Assembly (NCBI GenBank): GCA_002428685.1
Contig: DIXL01000114.1
Coordinates: forward strand, 1-9,992
Source: Cloacimonetes bacterium UBA6081
GTDB lineage: Bacteria; Cloacimonadota; Cloacimonadia; Cloacimonadales; Cloacimonadaceae
Length of the DNA: 9,992 bases
Reading direction: 5' to 3'
The notes under the pieces were generated by a model. That model did not search any database. It was given only the letters and a program-made list of their open reading frames with translations, and was not told where the DNA came from. Positions 1 through 5,975 of this stretch are shown piece after piece. The translations under genes and the position numbers were made by a program. How positions within the stretch are numbered: the first letter of the stretch is position 1; every line of letters starts with the position of its first letter.

Positions 1-14
1 ATCCAACAAAAATG

Positions 15-75
15 AGTCCTTGCCAGCTTGTTTTGTTTCAAAGTAAGAGTTGCAAACCGACGCTGGCAATGACTC
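15..75. repeat. Inverted repeat with 14-base arms
   Basis: The arm at 15-28 (gagtccttgccagc) and the arm at 62-75 (gctggcaatgactc) are reverse complements at 13 of 14 positions, separated by 33 bases. As RNA this is a stable stem with a large loop. It is the first of several adjacent stems in this stretch. No function can be assigned from sequence alone. Confidence 0.6.
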
Positions 76-171
76 CTGCTTAGCGAGGTTGCCGATCCGA
101 GTGAACCCGTTAAGTTTGGAGTCGATGCCGCCTGAGTAAAGTTTAAATAGGTCTCTTATTATGGGCGGCAT

Positions 172-222
172 GGACTACAAACGGCACTTGCTGAGGTAGC
201 AACTGCCGTGTGTAGTCCTTTT
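172..222 (+). terminator. Long hairpin followed by a T-run
   Basis: Positions 172-192 pair with 198-218 at 19 of 21 positions around a 5-base loop (gaggt). The only interruptions are A180/G210 and C187/C203. Four T follow at 219-222 on the plus strand, so on that strand it resembles an intrinsic terminator. The stem is much longer than a typical terminator, however, and no plus-strand gene precedes it in the window. It may instead be the end of an unseen RNA or gene to the left, or a palindromic mobile repeat. Confidence 0.35.
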
Positions 223-296
223 AGCCATGAAATTGGGAGATAAGTTTTGGGCTTGGGAGAGGCTAAAACGACTCCACATATAATGGGGTGGTGTTG

Positions 297-430
297 GTTT
301 CCGCGCGGAGGCGGGAATCCAGCTAGAGAAACAGCTCTGGCAGAGCGGCAGATAGGACAGTCCAAGCCTCTTCAATTTGTGTATTCCCTAAGAACTTTTT
401 GAAGGGCTAGATTCCCGCCTCCGCGGGAAC
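297..430. repeat. Inverted pair of a GC-rich palindromic repeat
   Basis: The 16 bases at 304-319 (cgcggaggcgggaatc) are the exact reverse complement of 410-425. The right copy is itself a hairpin: ttcccgc at 412-418 pairs with gcgggaa at 423-429 around ctcc. This is the type of dispersed REP-like palindrome, core TTCCCGC-N-GCGGGAA, seen in intergenic regions of many bacterial genomes. Related copies occur at 3723-3740 and 4009-4026, also as an inverted pair. The right copy is close downstream of the lipoprotein gene ending at 476 and could act as a transcript-end structure there. Confidence 0.75.
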
Positions 431-475
431 GACAGTTTGTTTCTTACGTCCTAAGATACTTGACCAGACACCAAG

Positions 476-1036
476 TTAGTCTTTGTCTATTTCTGCATCA
501 AGCTCTTTGAAGGCTTGGGAGGCTTTGAACTGATTGTATAAGGCTTCCTCGTTGCGGATATTGTTCACTAGGTTTTTGTTGATTTCGGCTTTGGGGATTT
601 TTACCTGAATCCAGGTTTTAAAGCGGGTTCCACCATGCTCGGTAACTTTGCGGGTTTCGATTAAACCGGGAATTGTGCCCGAAAAACGCGCGGAAGAAAT
701 GGCTTTCACCACTTTTTGGGACAAGGCCAAAAGCTGAGGATCAAACACGCCGGCTTCTTCTTCGTAGCTTTTAATCATACCTTTAATTTCAGTTTCCACA
801 TATTGCGCCCCTTCCAGCAAAGCATTGGCTTTGGCAGTGTTCATGGATGAGGTTTCGGAAGCATTTAGCCCCTGTCCATAGGTGCAAACATAGGCCGGAT
901 CAGTTTGAGTAGCCCACCAGGTGGGACGGTAAACAATTTCGCCTTCCGGTTTACCAACTTTCTTGTTGGAACCGCAGGCAGTTAAGACAAGCAGACTTAG
1001 CACCAAGAGTGCCAAAATAATAGTGCGGAATTTCAT
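476..1036 (-). CDS. LPP20-like outer-envelope lipoprotein
   Basis: This encodes a 186-residue predicted lipoprotein. Residues 1-20 form a signal peptide ending in the lipobox LTAC, with Cys21 as the lipidation site. The mature part starts with a short polar linker. Near residue 41 it has a PTWW motif followed by a glycine and alanine-rich stretch (YGQG, then alternating Ala), which resembles the LPP20 lipoprotein family. That match is by pattern only and is tentative. I chose the ATG at 1036, not the in-frame ATG at 1048, because GGAGG (1046-1042) overlaps the earlier ATG and lies five bases before the later one. The 92-base gap to mltG contains TTGACA (1120-1115, minus strand), so the gene may have its own promoter as well as read-through from mltG. 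The precise role is unknown, probably envelope structure. Confidence 0.85.
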   Translation of the reverse strand: MKFRTIILALLVLSLLVLTACGSNKKVGKPEGEIVYRPTWWATQTDPAYVCTYGQGLNASETSSMNTAKANALLEGAQYVETEIKGMIKSYEEEAGVFDPQLLALSQKVVKAISSARFSGTIPGLIETRKVTEHGGTRFKTWIQVKIPKAEINKNLVNNIRNEEALYNQFKASQAFKELDAEIDKD

Positions 1037-1128
1037 TCTTTCCTCCATATCGGGATTTCTTTATTTTTCAGTGATAATATACTAACATTGCAAGCATGGA
1101 AAATACTCATTTTGTGTCAAGCGAATAT

Positions 1129-2109
1129 TCACAAGCGCTGTTGTTTGGCCAAATGCTCTTCGTAGCTATGGGAGAAGATATTTCTGCCTTTGCGGTCTGC
1201 AAAGAAATATAAATAAGAGCTTGGTTTGGGGTTCAAAACTGCTTTTATGGAAGCAAGGGACGGATTGGCAATTGGGGTTGGAGGCAAGCCAGAATTCACA
1301 TAAGTGTTATATGGCGATGATATTTGGGTTTCTGCATAGCTTAGCACACTGCGACGAATTCCGCGTGGCTCCAAAATATAATCCACAGTAGGGCAAGATT
1401 GCAGCCTCATACCCCGTGCCATCCTATTCATAAACACACCGGCTATCACTTCCCGTTCGCTTTCCGGGCCGGCTTCTTTTTCCACAATTGAAGCCAAAAT
1501 CAGCTTGGGATAAAAATCTTTTATTTCGTGGGGATTGATGCCCTCTGAGGCAAGCTGCTTAAAAAACTCTGTGGTTTGAGTGGCCAAAATGGAATCTGCG
1601 CTTAAGTCTATGGAAAAGTTGTAGGTTTCAGGGTATAAAAAGCCTTCCAGACTGGGAACATCAAACCCCGTTAAGCGCTTTACCAGAGCGGGATTATTGG
1701 CAGAAGCCATCAGGCTGTCGAATGGCATTAATCCGCTACGGTCTATCTTTTTGAGCGTTTTAAACAGACTGTATCCTTCTGGAAAAGTGATGATAATGGC
1801 CTCGCTTTTTCCATAGCGTAAGCGGCTAACCGTTTGCCAGAGATTGGTTCTACCGCCAAAAATGTAGCTGCCGGTTTTAAGGTCTCGATCGACTCTGCGT
1901 ATCTTGCTGAGGAGCACAAACATGGTTCTACTCTTAATTATTTCTGCCTGCACCAGCTTGTTACCAATTATTCTGGCATTATCTCCCGGACGGATGTTCA
2001 CAATGCGTTCATCGGCAAAATGGGGGATAAAAATCAGGTATAATACGGTGCACACTATCAGTGCGCTAAGGGCAATGAAAGATATGATGATAAGCTTTAA
2101 ATTTGTCAT
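1129..2109 (-). CDS. mltG: Endolytic murein transglycosylase MltG
   Basis: MltG cleaves nascent glycan strands inside the chain at the outer face of the inner membrane and so sets peptidoglycan strand length. The protein is 326 residues, close to the family's usual 340. Residues 5-28 form one N-terminal membrane anchor. A LysM-like region follows (about 35-110, containing TFPEG at 108-112). The YceG/MltG catalytic domain carries SIVEKEAG at 207-214, where Glu212 aligns with the catalytic Glu218 of E. coli MltG. It also has SCPTVDYIL (238-246), SPYNTY (265-270) and GLPPTPIANP (274-283), all family hallmarks. The ATG at 2109 is favoured over longer in-frame starts because it overlaps the ruvX stop as ATGA, which indicates translational coupling. 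It is the fourth gene of the minus-strand operon. Confidence 0.96.
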   Translation of the reverse strand: MTNLKLIIISFIALSALIVCTVLYLIFIPHFADERIVNIRPGDNARIIGNKLVQAEIIKSRTMFVLLSKIRRVDRDLKTGSYIFGGRTNLWQTVSRLRYGKSEAIIITFPEGYSLFKTLKKIDRSGLMPFDSLMASANNPALVKRLTGFDVPSLEGFLYPETYNFSIDLSADSILATQTTEFFKQLASEGINPHEIKDFYPKLILASIVEKEAGPESEREVIAGVFMNRMARGMRLQSCPTVDYILEPRGIRRSVLSYAETQISSPYNTYVNSGLPPTPIANPSLASIKAVLNPKPSSYLYFFADRKGRNIFSHSYEEHLAKQQRL

Positions 2110-2522
2110 TGGCTTAAGTATTCCTTCAAAAACATGCAGGCGGCCATGGCGTCTTTTATCTTTCGGGCTTCCTGCCAAGTGTAGCCAAGCTTTTTTAGCT
2201 CTGAATCTGCTTCGCAGGTGGAATAGCGTTCGTCATATCCCCGCACCGGAATGGGTAAATCGCTTTCGAGTTTGTGGAAGATTGCCATACATTCATCGGT
2301 TTTGGGAGTATTGGTGCCATCAATGGCATAGGGAATACCAAACAATAACTGCACAACATCATGTTTTTCAATTAATTGCCTTATATCCTCAAGCAGTTCT
2401 TCATAACTGCTATTAGATAAAACACACAGCGGTTTGGCAAACATCCGCAGGGGATCACTCAGGGCTATTCCGATGCGTTTTTCGCCATAATCCACAGCCA
2501 GCACTCTGCCTTCAGGATTCAT
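2106..2522 (-). CDS. ruvX: RuvX/YqgF-family Holliday-junction resolvase-like nuclease
   Basis: This is a 138-residue RNase H-fold protein of the YqgF/RuvX family, which has been linked to Holliday junction resolution and to 16S rRNA 5'-end maturation. The visible hallmarks are VDYGEKRIGIALSD (residues 10-23, with the first acidic metal ligand Asp11), GIPYAIDGT (62-70), DERYST near 97-102 and KDAMAA near 123-128, which supplies the last acidic residue. The length matches the family. The start at 2522 overlaps the upstream lipoprotein stop as ATGA, and the gene's own stop overlaps the mltG start the same way. ruvX-type genes lie near mltG-type genes in some other bacteria, such as the yrrK/yrrL region of Bacillus, so the pairing is familiar. 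The upstream lipoproteins are the unusual part. Confidence 0.96.
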   Translation of the reverse strand: MNPEGRVLAVDYGEKRIGIALSDPLRMFAKPLCVLSNSSYEELLEDIRQLIEKHDVVQLLFGIPYAIDGTNTPKTDECMAIFHKLESDLPIPVRGYDERYSTCEADSELKKLGYTWQEARKIKDAMAACMFLKEYLSQ

Positions 2523-3100
2523 AAATTGGATTCGTCCCTCCAGATGGCAATGAACCAGCGATCTCCCACAGGGCGGACATAAAAGCGCGCCACACCGTTG
2601 GCATTGAATGATGAATTGGTAGCTGTGTAAGACAAAAGCAAATCAAAATTACAAGGAATTACAATCCAATCCTCGTGTCCCAACTCAGGGTCATTTTGCC
2701 AGAGGTCTTGCGTAGGGATTTGCAAACGCAGGTTTATCTCGTCCGGAGGAGGGTAAACCCCATCGCTGGAACCGATTCGGAACATGTGATCAGTAAGCTC
2801 CACCTCCTGGTCATACCCCCACCAGGAATCACGAAATCCGTCTTCATTAACGTCTATGCCAATTTGGCTGACCTCGCTGGCGATCAGCTCGAAACGGAAC
2901 TCCGGATGCAGCAGGAGCTTATATATATTCAGGTTTTTCTCTTTGTAAGCCCGTTCCAGATTTTGTAGCAGTTCTGTGGGAGTGCGGTTCTGAATGTCCG
3001 CATCAGAAATGTCGTAAAGCTTTGGGCTAAATGGATTTACGCAGCTTGAAATCAGTAATGAAAACAGAATTGGGATCAGGAGTAACTTAGTAATTCTCAT
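2519..3100 (-). CDS. Small lipoprotein of unknown function, second of a related pair
   Basis: This is a 193-residue predicted lipoprotein. A signal peptide at residues 1-19 ends in the lipobox ISSC, with Cys20 as the lipidation site. The mature sequence begins with a short linker, then ELLQNLERAYKEKN (about 43-56) and LLHPEFRFEL, and ends in a beta-rich part with RWFIAIWRDE. A helix with LxNLExAY followed by alternating strands is what NTF2-like or SnoaL-type small lipoproteins often look like, but this is fold-level inference only. The upstream gene has the same layout (LQNLEYCYEDSRN, then FRGDYRFHF, then GYWYIDKWYDY), so the two are probably paralogues. It overlaps that gene by 14 bases and overlaps ruvX by four. 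No conserved catalytic residues are evident. Confidence 0.88.
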   Translation of the reverse strand: MRITKLLLIPILFSLLISSCVNPFSPKLYDISDADIQNRTPTELLQNLERAYKEKNLNIYKLLLHPEFRFELIASEVSQIGIDVNEDGFRDSWWGYDQEVELTDHMFRIGSSDGVYPPPDEINLRLQIPTQDLWQNDPELGHEDWIVIPCNFDLLLSYTATNSSFNANGVARFYVRPVGDRWFIAIWRDESNL

Positions 3101-3647
3101 GTTTCAGCTTTCCCCAGGACGATCCGCTGCTGCCACGGTAATCATACCATTTATCAATATACCAGTAGCCGTATTCTTTCTTCAGATGCAGCTCCAGATT
3201 GCCACTGGCCATATCTAATCTGCTGCCCTTTTGATTTCGTAAGTTTCCGCTAAGAGCATAAGTCCGGTAAAGAATTACATCGTTGGAACTGATTATATCC
3301 ATCTGTTCCACAGTTCCCAGTTCCACCTGCATTTTTTCGTAACGGCTGTGTAACAATTGAATCATATCCTGCTCTTCCACCCGTGTCCAGTTAGGCGTGA
3401 TGGCATAGTCGCTAACGTCTTGCGGGGCAAAATGAAAGCGATAGTCCCCTCTGAAGATGCCGGTGTAATGCACCGCATTCCGGCTGTCTTCATAACAGTA
3501 TTCCAGATTCTGCAAAGCCAATTCCCAAGTGGTGGCAAAATCGTTCCAGGGAGCTGCTGCTCCAGGATTGTCAGATTCCCGCACCGTGAATATGTTGCAA
3601 CTGGAAAGCACAAAAAGTGCTGTCAGGACAATAAGGACATTTCTCAT
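3087..3647 (-). CDS. Small lipoprotein of unknown function, first gene of the mltG operon
   Basis: This is a 186-residue predicted lipoprotein. A signal peptide at residues 1-16 ends in the lipobox LSSC, with Cys17 as the lipidation site. The mature part has a helix with ALQNLEYCYEDS near residue 44, an aromatic-rich segment (FRGDYRFHF), and a C-terminal strand pair with GYWYIDKWYDYRG, followed by a Ser/Gly-rich tail. The architecture mirrors the next gene, suggesting duplication and divergence with an NTF2-like fold as the best guess. It opens the minus-strand operon. No Shine-Dalgarno sequence precedes the ATG at 3647, while a TATAAT lies only nine bases upstream, so the transcript may be leaderless. 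Function is unknown. Confidence 0.88.
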   Translation of the reverse strand: MRNVLIVLTALFVLSSCNIFTVRESDNPGAAAPWNDFATTWELALQNLEYCYEDSRNAVHYTGIFRGDYRFHFAPQDVSDYAITPNWTRVEEQDMIQLLHSRYEKMQVELGTVEQMDIISSNDVILYRTYALSGNLRNQKGSRLDMASGNLELHLKKEYGYWYIDKWYDYRGSSGSSWGKLKHENY

Positions 3648-3656
3648 AACTGCATT

Positions 3657-3681
3657 ATTATATACATAAGTATCGTGTCAA
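3657..3681 (-). promoter_or_regulatory. Candidate promoter of the lipoprotein-ruvX-mltG operon
   Basis: On the minus strand TTGACA (3681-3676) is followed by TATAAT (3662-3657). The hexamers are both consensus, but the 13-base spacing is short. AATAAT, three bases further on, would give 16. Either way transcription would start within a few bases of the ATG at 3647, leaving almost no leader. This agrees with the missing ribosome binding site. Confidence 0.4.
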
Positions 3682-3740
3682 TAGAAATCTGGGGGGCAAG
3701 TTATTTAAAGCAATGATAATGACGTTCCCGCGGAGGAGAC

Positions 3741-3846
3741 CGAGTGAAAACTATTTCACAAAAGCAGGTTGAGTCCCGTGAAGGTTACGCTTTACCGCAA
3801 GGATGGCGAGTGAAAACTATATCACAAAAGCAGGTTGAGTCCCGTG
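3741..3846. repeat. Two 40-base direct repeats, 66 bases apart
   Basis: Positions 3741-3780 and 3807-3846 are identical except for one base (T versus A in the middle of the unit). In the first copy gtgaaa and tttcac form a 6-base stem around acta. Both end in GAGTCCCGTG, which is half of the palindrome present at 3892-3911. The 26 bases between copies are not repeated elsewhere in the window. Confidence 0.85.
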
Positions 3847-3891
3847 GGGACGACATTTCAGATAGTATTATGCGATCCTGAGAAACTTTTA

Positions 3892-3980
3892 TGAGTCCCT
3901 TCGGGACGGCATAGTAACCACTTATTTGTTTGGAAGTTGGACATCTTATGCTTATCTGAATGCCGTCCCGATGGGACTCA
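3892..3980. repeat. Inner inverted repeat with 20-base arms
   Basis: Positions 3892-3911 (tgagtcccttcgggacggca) and 3961-3980 are reverse complements at 19 of 20 positions, 49 bases apart. Each arm is itself a small palindrome (gtccc-ttc-gggac and gtccc-gat-gggac). A third, diverged copy runs into the end of the second direct repeat at 3837-3856. This looks like a separate short palindromic repeat family nested inside the outer pair. Confidence 0.8.
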
Positions 3981-4137
3981 GGATGCCGCTCAGAAGTGTT
4001 TTTACACAGTCTCCTCCGCGGGAACGACAACCTATTATCTCCACTTATTCTCCAAGCGCACTGGTAAAGCTGCGTAATATGGTTACACTTTTTGAACAGT
4101 CTCGTTTTCAGTGAGGGTTTTCAAGAGCAGATAATTA

Positions 4138-4166
4138 TTGACAGAATAGCTCGTGATTGATTTGTA
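4138..4166 (+). promoter_or_regulatory. Possible promoter of the dlt-like operon
   Basis: TTGACA at 4138-4143 is a perfect -35 hexamer. At 17-base spacing the -10 would be TTTGTA (4161-4166), which is poor. The overlapping TTGATTTG at 4157-4164 is close to the TAnnTTTG box of Bacteroidetes-type promoters. The leader would be about 65 bases. Only the -35 element is convincing. Confidence 0.25.
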
Positions 4167-4239
4167 CGTTAAACTGAATCAGGCCTCGGGTATGTAAAGC
4201 TTAAGGCAGGGAACAGCATAACGACATAAGGACGAAAGA

Positions 4240-5727
4240 ATGTTGCAACAGATTGTGTATCATCTACAATACTCCGACCGGACAGCATTCGTGATAAACG
4301 ATGTGGAATATTCCTATCGCGAGCTTAAGATGCAGGTGGATAGATGTTATGCATATTTACTGAAACATCCCCGGCTTAGCTTGGTGGGTATTGTTGCGCA
4401 CAACGACCCGGCAACCTATGCAATGATAATCGCCACGTCTTTAAGCAACTGTGGATATGTTATCCTGAATCCCGCATTTCCTCCAGATCGTAATACCGAG
4501 ATAGCCTCAGAAGCAGTGTTAAGTGTGGTACTCAGCAGCAAGCCGGAAGATGCTATGATGCTGCACGCAGAGTTGAGCTTTATTACCCTATCAGAGCTTC
4601 CCTCTGTGCAGGAAGAGTTAGCATATCTCCCACCGAACAGCAAAGCCACTGCCTATGTGCTGTTTACTTCAGGCTCCACCGGCAAGCCCAAGGGCGTAAG
4701 AATAACTAAGGGAAATCTGGAGGCTATGCTGCATTCACTTGCGGAACTGCCACTGGCAATAGGCAATGAAGACAGGGTGTTGCAGATGTTTGATCTCAGC
4801 TTTGACGGCTCTGTGCTGATGCTGTTTATGTCGCTATGTGCGGGTGCGGCTATCTATACAACTGATCCCACTAAGATCAAGTATCTGGAGATAGCCAGAC
4901 TGATGGTAAGACACCAGCTTACTTTCGTGTTTGTAGTACCATCTGTGATCGGTTTGTTGAAGCCCTTTATACCTTCGCTGTTTTTGCCTTCTATCACCAC
5001 TTTCATCGTGGGAGCGGAGGCAGTGTCCTACAGCCGCTTGCAGAGCATCATACCATGCATTCCCAATGCCACAATCTGGAACCTTTATGGCCCAACCGAG
5101 GCCACCGTATGCGTGTTGGCATATAGAATGGATAGTCACGTGGAAAGGGAACTGCATAATGATCTTATACCCATCGGCAGGCCAATGCCTGGCGTTGCAC
5201 ACCTGATTATGAACGATGGCAAGGTTGTTGTCGAGAATGATGAAAAAGGAGAGCTGTTTGTTGGTGGAGATCAGCTAAGCAGTGGCTACGTAAATGCACC
5301 TGAGCAAAACCAAACAGCATTTCAGTATCTGCCCTGGGTTGGGCAATCCCAACGCTTCTATGCCACCGGGGACATCGTGTTTAGAAACAAGTATGGCAAC
5401 TACATGTATTGCGGAAGGAAAGACCGCCAGGTTAAGATACAGGGTAATCGCATTGAACTTGCCGAGATTGAGTATCATGCCCGCACTTTCACTGATTGCG
5501 AGGTAGTGGCAATGGTCAGCGAGGATGATGGCGTTGAGAACCTGCATCTGTTCGTGGAGGATTATGCCGGTTGCGAGGAAGCAATAATCAGGCATCTGGA
5601 TTCGAAGCTACCTGCTTGTATGATTCCCAAGCAGATAAAGAACGTGAAGCAACTGCCCAGAACCGATAGCGACAAAACCGACATGCAGCAACTGCAAAGA
5701 GATATTAGAAAGAGGGGAAATGATTGA
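4240..5727 (+). CDS. DltA-like / NRPS-type amino acid adenylation enzyme
   Basis: This enzyme uses ATP to activate a carboxylic acid, probably an amino acid, and loads it onto the phosphopantetheine arm of the carrier protein encoded next. It has 495 residues, similar to DltA (about 500). The core motifs are in order: TSGSTGKPKG (143-152, phosphate loop), FDGS (188-191, with Asp189 at the alpha-amino-binding position of amino acid adenylators), NLYGPTEAT (281-289), YATGD (374-378), GRKDRQVKIQGNRIE (392-406) and DKTD (478-481), giving Lys479 as the catalytic C-terminal lysine. DltA has FCGE at the substrate pocket; here the aligned stretch is VGAE (257-260), with Gly258 in place of the D-alanine-associated cysteine. 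AAGGA lies seven bases before the ATG. The stop overlaps the carrier gene by eight bases. Substrate is uncertain. Confidence 0.92.
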   Translation: MLQQIVYHLQYSDRTAFVINDVEYSYRELKMQVDRCYAYLLKHPRLSLVGIVAHNDPATYAMIIATSLSNCGYVILNPAFPPDRNTEIASEAVLSVVLSSKPEDAMMLHAELSFITLSELPSVQEELAYLPPNSKATAYVLFTSGSTGKPKGVRITKGNLEAMLHSLAELPLAIGNEDRVLQMFDLSFDGSVLMLFMSLCAGAAIYTTDPTKIKYLEIARLMVRHQLTFVFVVPSVIGLLKPFIPSLFLPSITTFIVGAEAVSYSRLQSIIPCIPNATIWNLYGPTEATVCVLAYRMDSHVERELHNDLIPIGRPMPGVAHLIMNDGKVVVENDEKGELFVGGDQLSSGYVNAPEQNQTAFQYLPWVGQSQRFYATGDIVFRNKYGNYMYCGRKDRQVKIQGNRIELAEIEYHARTFTDCEVVAMVSEDDGVENLHLFVEDYAGCEEAIIRHLDSKLPACMIPKQIKNVKQLPRTDSDKTDMQQLQRDIRKRGND

Positions 5728-5962
5728 TAGAACACTGGCATTACAACAAATAGAAAGCATCATCGGCCAAACATTGAAACAACCGGATGTTTGCATTACC
5801 GAGCAAAGCACCGCCAAGGATATAAAAGGTTGGGATTCTCTAAGCCACATGACAGTGATGGTGGCGATAGAAGAACAATTTAACATTAAGTTCAGCTTCA
5901 TGGAAATGATTAACATGTCCAATGTAGGCAGCATGATAGATTGCTTGTTGGAAAAGCTGTAA
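5720..5962 (+). CDS. Acyl (aminoacyl) carrier protein, DltC-like
   Basis: This is an 80-residue carrier protein, the same size as DltC (about 78). The phosphopantetheine attachment site is Ser40 in KGWDSLSHM (36-44), the GxDSL signature. The four-helix pattern fits, with an acidic, methionine-rich second half typical of carrier domains. It starts inside the end of the adenylation gene (ATG 5720, previous stop 5725-5727) behind AGAGGGG, so the two are translated as a coupled pair. It should shuttle the activated acid to the MBOAT protein at the inner membrane face. It needs a phosphopantetheinyl transferase, which is not encoded in this window. It sits before the MBOAT gene, whereas dltC follows dltB in Gram-positive dlt operons. 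Confidence 0.93.
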   Translation: MIDRTLALQQIESIIGQTLKQPDVCITEQSTAKDIKGWDSLSHMTVMVAIEEQFNIKFSFMEMINMSNVGSMIDCLLEKL

Positions 5963-5975
5963 CAGATAGCATCTT

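Larger units (their letters stand above)
1..475. other. Gene-free, repeat-rich stretch at the left edge
   Basis: I find no convincing gene here. The stretch contains a chain of consecutive inverted repeats: 15-28 with 62-75 (13 of 14 paired), 125-132 with 164-171 (8 of 8), 172-192 with 198-218 (19 of 21), 219-226 with 262-269 (8 of 8), and 304-319 with 410-425 (16 of 16). It lies downstream of the LPP20-like lipoprotein gene, whose transcript would run into it on the minus strand. The dense pairing suggests either a cluster of palindromic mobile repeats or a structured RNA. A 57-codon minus-strand frame open to the window edge (171 down to 1) overlaps it but is not credible enough to call. 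Confidence 0.6.
3723..4026. repeat. Outer inverted repeat enclosing a repeat cluster
   Basis: The 18 bases at 3723-3740 (cgttcccgcggaggagac) are the exact reverse complement of 4009-4026. Allowing one mismatch, the match extends to 3721-3740 and 4009-4028. They share the CGTTCCCGCGGAGG core with the palindrome copy at 410-430 but lack its second half. The pair encloses about 270 bases containing the direct and inner inverted repeats. Confidence 0.8.
3648..4239. other. Divergent intergenic region between the two operons
   Basis: These 592 bases separate the minus-strand mltG operon from the plus-strand dlt-like operon. Apart from a promoter next to each operon, the middle (3721-4028) is filled with repeat elements, listed separately. 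The short frames open within it run through the repeats and have no ribosome binding sites, so I call no gene. The part after the repeats (4029-4239) is moderately AT-rich and should contain the leader of the dlt-like operon. Confidence 0.7.

Noticed and set aside
1..171. A 57-codon minus-strand frame starting at ATG 171 and open to the window edge
   Set aside because: It has no ribosome binding site, abuts a long hairpin, contains the 15-28/62-75 inverted repeat, and a second frame on the same strand is also open there. It could be the start of a real gene, but the evidence favours non-coding repeat sequence.
159..375. Minus-strand open frames of about 66-68 codons
   Set aside because: They run through the palindromic repeat and the hairpin cluster, lack ribosome binding sites, and resemble the spurious translations such GC-rich repeats commonly give.
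1037..1048. Earlier ATG (1048) as the start of the LPP20-like lipoprotein
   Set aside because: The ribosome binding site GGAGG overlaps that ATG and is correctly spaced for the ATG at 1036, which also gives a normal signal peptide.
1904..2416. A 170-codon plus-strand frame
   Set aside because: It is antisense to mltG and ruvX, which have clear family motifs, and has no plausible start signal.
3741..3846. Direct repeats considered as a CRISPR array
   Set aside because: There are only two copies, the 40-base unit continues into other palindromic repeats on both sides, and no cas gene is present.
3785..4114. Short open frames on both strands in the intergenic repeat region
   Set aside because: They are translations of the nested repeats, without ribosome binding sites or protein-like composition.
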